This document shows, piece by piece, positions 60,501 to 64,000 of a stretch of DNA of 64,000 nt. Made by a program: the position numbers and the translations under genes. The stretch spans positions 21,649,001 to 21,713,000 of the forward strand of contig NC_079885.1 of NCBI RefSeq assembly GCF_029227915.1. Reading direction: 5' to 3'. Under the pieces are notes generated by a model. That model searched no databases. It saw only the letters and a list, made by a program, of their open reading frames with translations, and had not been told where the DNA came from. Positions within the stretch are counted from its first letter, which is position 1. Each line of letters begins with the position of its first letter. The stretch comes from Hydractinia symbiolongicarpus. Lineage: Eukaryota > Cnidaria > Hydrozoa > Anthoathecata > Hydractiniidae.

Positions 60501-60788
60501 TCTTGTGGAAATGTTCAATTTTGACTGCAAAAATTTGAAAATTTCACTGCAAAGATTGAAACCGATGATGCCAAAAGGTGTGAAAGGGTCAGTATAAAAA
60601 AATCAATGTGGTGTACCACGTATATATATAATAGAATTATTTCTACTCTGGTCAACCAATCAGAAGAAAAATATTTTTAAAAGAAAAATTAAGAAAAATA
60701 TTTTTAAAGACATACCTGATGCTGACTGATCATCATTTTCTTCAAAGTCAATCAAAAGTCCAGTCTTTGGAGCATTATTAGCAGCCAT
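54545..60788 (-). CDS. PIK3C2: Class II phosphoinositide 3-kinase (PI3K-C2), two coding exons
   Basis: Exon 1 (60788-60716, starting MAANNAPKTG) joins exon 2 (59334-54545) by a phase-1 intron (CAG then GTATG; TTCTTTCTTTAG), giving 1620 residues. Class II PI3-kinases make PI3P and PI(3,4)P2 on endosomes and clathrin-coated membranes. Domains in order: an N-terminal region with a clathrin-box-like LIDFE and a proline-rich PPLPPRPPRPPKR segment; Ras-binding domain (~346-437); C2 (~616-726); helical PIK domain (~800-950); kinase (~1040-1300) with catalytic loop GDRHNDNI (~1175) and activation loop HIDFSKFMG...SIKRDRVPF (~1195); PX (~1354-1464); C-terminal C2 (~1490-1605). The order and length match the family. 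Oddity: the DFG glycine is Ser (AGT). The acidic EEESVD-type linkers are unremarkable. Almost the whole protein comes from one 4.79-kb exon. The longest open frame begins at a GTG, but upstream splicing supplies the true ATG. Confidence 0.93.
59335..60715 (-). other. Intron of the class II PI3-kinase gene
   Basis: A 1381-bp A+T-rich intron with a GTATGTC donor and a CCTTCTTTCTTTAG acceptor. The split codon G/AT gives Asp and keeps the frame open on both sides. No coding segment was seen inside it; TTCGCAC/ACACGCGAA-type repeat debris lies near 59600-59720. Confidence 0.8.
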
Positions 60789-61688
60789 TTGGTTTTTTTT
60801 ACATTTTTTACAGTCTTTCATAAAATAGAAAAAAAAAATATATATATTATATCGGGGGTATAATAATATTTTGCAAGTATAGATAATCTTCCTGCCAAAA
60901 AATTGTTAACCATACGAATTAATGAAAAATTAATAAAAAAAATAATTTTTTGTCCCTTTTGGATCTTGGGTTTCTAAAAAATCTTTGACTTTCAGTAATA
61001 GCCATTATGGTCTCACGATTTTACCTATCAGATTGTGTGCGCAGGCATACCAAAAAGTAAATAAAAGCAAGCTTTTGTATGACTTAATGTTGAGTATTTA
61101 TGTTGTTAACTTATGTGTACACAGGGGCAAAATATAACAACAGACCGCCATGGTCAAAGAAATTTAGTAAAACAAAGATAAAGGGAACCCGAGGTAAAAA
61201 TGATGTTGGACTTATATTATAGATCTTAAAAAAGTTAGCTAACAAGTCTTTTTAGATTTTAAAAAGCTCTTTTCATTCTCAAGATATTCACATTTAAAGA
61301 ATTTCAGATTTAATTATGCTGCATGAAGTATGATGTCATATTTCAGTAATAGCAAATTTAGACATTTTCTTTCATCAGTAATTTTAGATCTGTTAAGGGA
61401 TGTGCATTCAAACTTTATCAATGCATATATATTATAAAGGTTAATTGATTAACATAAATTTTTTTGCCAAAATGACACTCGCTTGCTCGTCCCAGGCCTC
61501 TTATTTTTTTGCTGACGACTCAATAACTCGGGATCCTCAACTTGGTTTGCAATGAAATTTTGTGGGTAAGCTTGTATAAGCCCTATATCTTTACTCACAA
61601 GAAAAAAGAGATTAGCCATGAAAATTACTTTTGAAGCTTTAAAAAATCCGTAGCTCTCAGCTGTTGTTTTCCTATGTGGTCACATTAT

Positions 61689-62002
61689 TTTTTCACTTTT
61701 CAGTAAGAAGCTCTTTGACTCTGGCATTTGTGTGGCAGGAAAAAGGTTGGTAGGATTTGGTGAAAAATGTTTTTTCCGGTTAATTTCTTCTCACAAAAAC
61801 ATTGTTTGAGATTTAAACTATTATAGAGTGTAATTGACTTAAAGAAATGGACTTCTGGTATATTTAAATTCATTTAAAGTCCTAACAAATGTCTTTGTGT
61901 GAAAAAATGGACTGAAAATAACTTTGCTTTACTTAGCACACCCATCTTTTTCCCTGCCCAGAGATGGCAGAGCTGAAAGAGCTTACCGCTGGAAATGTAA
62001 AA
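61689..62002. mobile_element. Palindromic element, tandem copy 1 of 3
   Basis: It starts TTTTTCACTTTTCAGTAAGA(AGCTCTTT) and ends (AAAGAG)CTTACCGCTGGAAATGTAAA. Long inverted arms include CACAAA...CATTTG / CAAATGTCTTTGTGTG. Confidence 0.7.
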
Positions 62003-62018
62003 AACAAAATTTTGGAAT

Positions 62019-62326
62019 GTTTACATTTTTCACCGTAAACACTTTTGGCTTTAACAGTTGCATGGCAGGCATAAAATGCTGGCACTAGGTGAAGTGAGGT
62101 CCTTTTCAGTCTGTTTCTTCATACAAAGGTATCATTACGACTTTTATATGAATATATATGTCAATCAGAAGTTATTCATCTACACTCAATAATAGTTTAA
62201 AGCCTCAACAATGTTTCTGTAGAAAGAAATAGGCTAAAAAAGGCCTTTCTCCAGCAAGCTTCCGCATCTTTCTGCTTGCCATACAGCTGTTACAGTCAGA
62301 ATTTCTTACTGCTAAAAATATAAACA
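62019..62326. mobile_element. Palindromic element, tandem copy 2 of 3
   Basis: It starts GTTTACATTTTTCACCG and ends TTACTGCTAAAAATATAAAC, with inner arms TTGCATGGCAGGCAT / GCTTGCCATACAGCTG. This is the most diverged copy. Confidence 0.65.
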
Positions 62327-62382
62327 TTCAAAAAGGTCTATTGGAAACTTGTCTAAAGTCATACATATAGATGAATTGTGTT

Positions 62383-62684
62383 GTTTACATTTTCAGTGGT
62401 AAGCTCTTTCGGCTTTGGCATTTGCATGGCAGGAAAAAGGATGGGGACGCTAGGTGAAGCAAAGTAATTATCAGTTCATTTCTTCACACAAAGGCATTCT
62501 TATGACATTTAATGAATTCAAATAAATCAGAAGGCATCAACCTACACTTGATAATAATTTATAACCCCAACAATGTACCGTTAGAAGAAATCCACAATAA
62601 AATACCTTTCTTCACCAAATTCTAGCATCTTTTTTTCTGCCACACAAATGCAAGAGCCAAAGAGCTCACCGCTAAAAAGTAAAC
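62383..62684. mobile_element. Palindromic element, tandem copy 3 of 3
   Basis: It starts GTTTACATTTTCAGTGGTAA(GCTCTTT) and ends (AAAGAGC)TCACCGCTAAAAAGTAAAC. Inner arms GCATTTGCATGGCAGGAAAA / TTCTGCCACACAAATGC extend the inverted repeat to well over 60 bp per side. Confidence 0.75.
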
Positions 62685-62799
62685 AAATAATGTCATGCTG
62701 GGGAATTCATCTATAGCTAGCTATTCTTTTCTTATCTTAACATCTGGCTAGCTATAACTAAATAGATTAACATGTGGGGGAGCCACCCTAGCCAAACCA

Positions 62800-63010
62800 A
62801 TAAAAGGAAAGAATATGGTAAGGGATGATAATAAACAGAGAGAGAAATAATAAACAGACTGACAGAGAAGGAAGAGAAAGCAAAGAGGGGAGGGAAGGAA
62901 AGAAAAGGGACAAAGCAGAAAAGCAGAGATGCCGTAAGTAAAGAGCTAATTTAGTTTCATTATGTAACAGAGATAGTCGAAAAACGAAATAAAAGAAGGG
63001 AAAAAAGGGG
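62800..63010 (+). repeat. Polypurine-rich tract
   Basis: Long runs of A and G on the plus strand (for example AAAGAGGGGAGGGAAGGAAA) with few pyrimidines, densest at about 62815-62930. It is simple-sequence DNA, not coding. Confidence 0.6.
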
Positions 63011-64000
63011 GTAATAGTAAAGTGAGTACAGAATCACAGCCTTTGTTGTCAAATAGCGAAGGTTTTATTAAACGCCTTGGCGTTTCTTGCAAAGAAGGCG
63101 CATGAAAAGTGGGCGTTTCATAAAACGCTTCTCACGATATCGGGCAATCGAGACTACAACAACAAACATGGTGTTTCGAATCGAAAAAGCTGAATTACTT
63201 TTGCTAAGCTGGGAAGGTGTAATCTGCAAATTCAATGCAACATGTGTTAGCTAACTAGCCACCAGCTATAGCTAGCTAGCTAAGTTTTTATTATCAAAGA
63301 AAACAACAGGCCTTTATTACATTTTTCGGTATAACAAATATCTATCCTCCACAGTTCATCATTTATATAGCTATATATCTAACATTGTAGCGTTTTGTAA
63401 AGGTAGCTAACTGCTGCTGGCATCCCGCATCCTTGATAAACCCAAATCCAGGATACCTTTAAAAAGGTAAAAAAGTTACCTATATAGTATGATCCAAAGC
63501 AGAGTTTAAGCCTATTTTCCAGTCTTTTTGGCGATAAAAAATAAACGTTTTCAATGACTGGCAGAGGGACCAAAGAAATTCACTGCACTTTTTGCACACA
63601 ATTGCCCTAAAGAAAAATTCCAGAAGCAGGATACTATTGGCTTGTGTTTGCATGTACTACTTGCAATATAAGTATAAAAACAATCTTTTTTTTATGGTGA
63701 GTTTGTGTCTGAGCAACAACTTCTTTAGGCCACCGTCGAAAATATGTTTGGTTAGCGTCATTTCTAATTACAAAAGTGAGTCGGTCTGTCAGTCGGATAA
63801 AAATTTTTCCCGGAAAATTACAAAAATACTATATTTCGCAGCCATATTTTGTTATTCATTTTAAATGTACGCCACCTGTATTTTTAGCCTCCGTTTCAAG
63901 TTCGATTTTTGTCAGTCAATGTTGTTCCCATGGTTTTCACTTGCATTGCCATATAAATGTGAAGTAAGAAAATATAGCACTGAGTAGCGCACCGCAGTCC

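Larger units (their letters stand above)
60789..64000. other. Region upstream of the PI3-kinase start
   Basis: The PI3-kinase promoter and any 5' untranslated exon should lie in its left part. The three tandem palindromic elements and the polypurine tract occupy 61.7-63.0 kb. A palindrome AAACGCCTTGGCGTTT lies near 63070. CCACCGTCGAAAAT...CGTCAT at about 63731 resembles a stretch near 12492, and AGTCGGATAAAAATT near 63790 resembles one near 53278, so these are dispersed repeats. No gene was recognised. Confidence 0.45.

Overview
The window is eukaryotic and animal. It has A+T-rich DNA, genes with GT-AG introns, metazoan signalling proteins (junctophilin, class II PI3-kinase, GAREM-type CABIT-SAM adaptors, a BEN-domain protein) and many small non-autonomous transposons. 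The protein set and repeat style fit a cnidarian, most likely a hydrozoan, but the species cannot be fixed from sequence alone. No bacterial operon, CRISPR array or rRNA gene was seen.

Layout. At 4.9-11.5 kb (minus strand) lies a junctophilin gene with four well-supported coding exons, plus a candidate cysteine-rich last exon. It is divergent from a small two-zinc-finger gene at 11.9-12.4 kb (plus). A BEN-domain gene sits at 15.5-17.2 kb (plus). The stretch from 17.3 to 25.9 kb is mostly gene-poor: it holds a decayed mobile-element gene near 19 kb, tandem repeat remnants at 20.4-20.6 kb and a THAP-domain relic at 22.85 kb.

From 26 to 43.3 kb lie four tandem, same-strand GAREM-like genes (A 25963-27609, B 35098-36495, C 37819-39360, D 40461-43282). 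Each encodes an N-terminal CABIT region with the LPF/IPF...GF core, a variable linker and a C-terminal SAM domain ending GWRPKL or a close variant. All four keep a Tyr-Glu-Asn motif just after the CABIT region, and A also has a PX3RX2KP motif; both are known docking signatures for GRB2-family adaptors. This array is the most interesting biology in the window: a local expansion of receptor-tyrosine-kinase/Ras adaptor genes, separated by transposon insertions.

Further right are a Ras/Rab-like GTPase without the usual catalytic Gln and without a prenylation motif (48.0-48.8 kb, minus) and a class II PI3-kinase (54.5-60.8 kb, minus). The kinase has two coding exons, one of them 4.79 kb, and a DFG-to-DFS change in its activation loop. 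Adaptor, GTPase and PI3-kinase could belong to one signalling theme, but their proximity alone does not show that they act together.

The spaces between genes are rich in short mobile elements that can be classified by eye: a palindromic family with CAACCTCGTCCCCAGGG-type ends and 9-bp target duplications, Helitron-like elements (two abutting head to tail), a tRNA-derived SINE, pogo-like MITEs, a GGTTTCCATT-end palindrome family, and three tandem ~300-bp palindromic elements at 61.7-62.7 kb.
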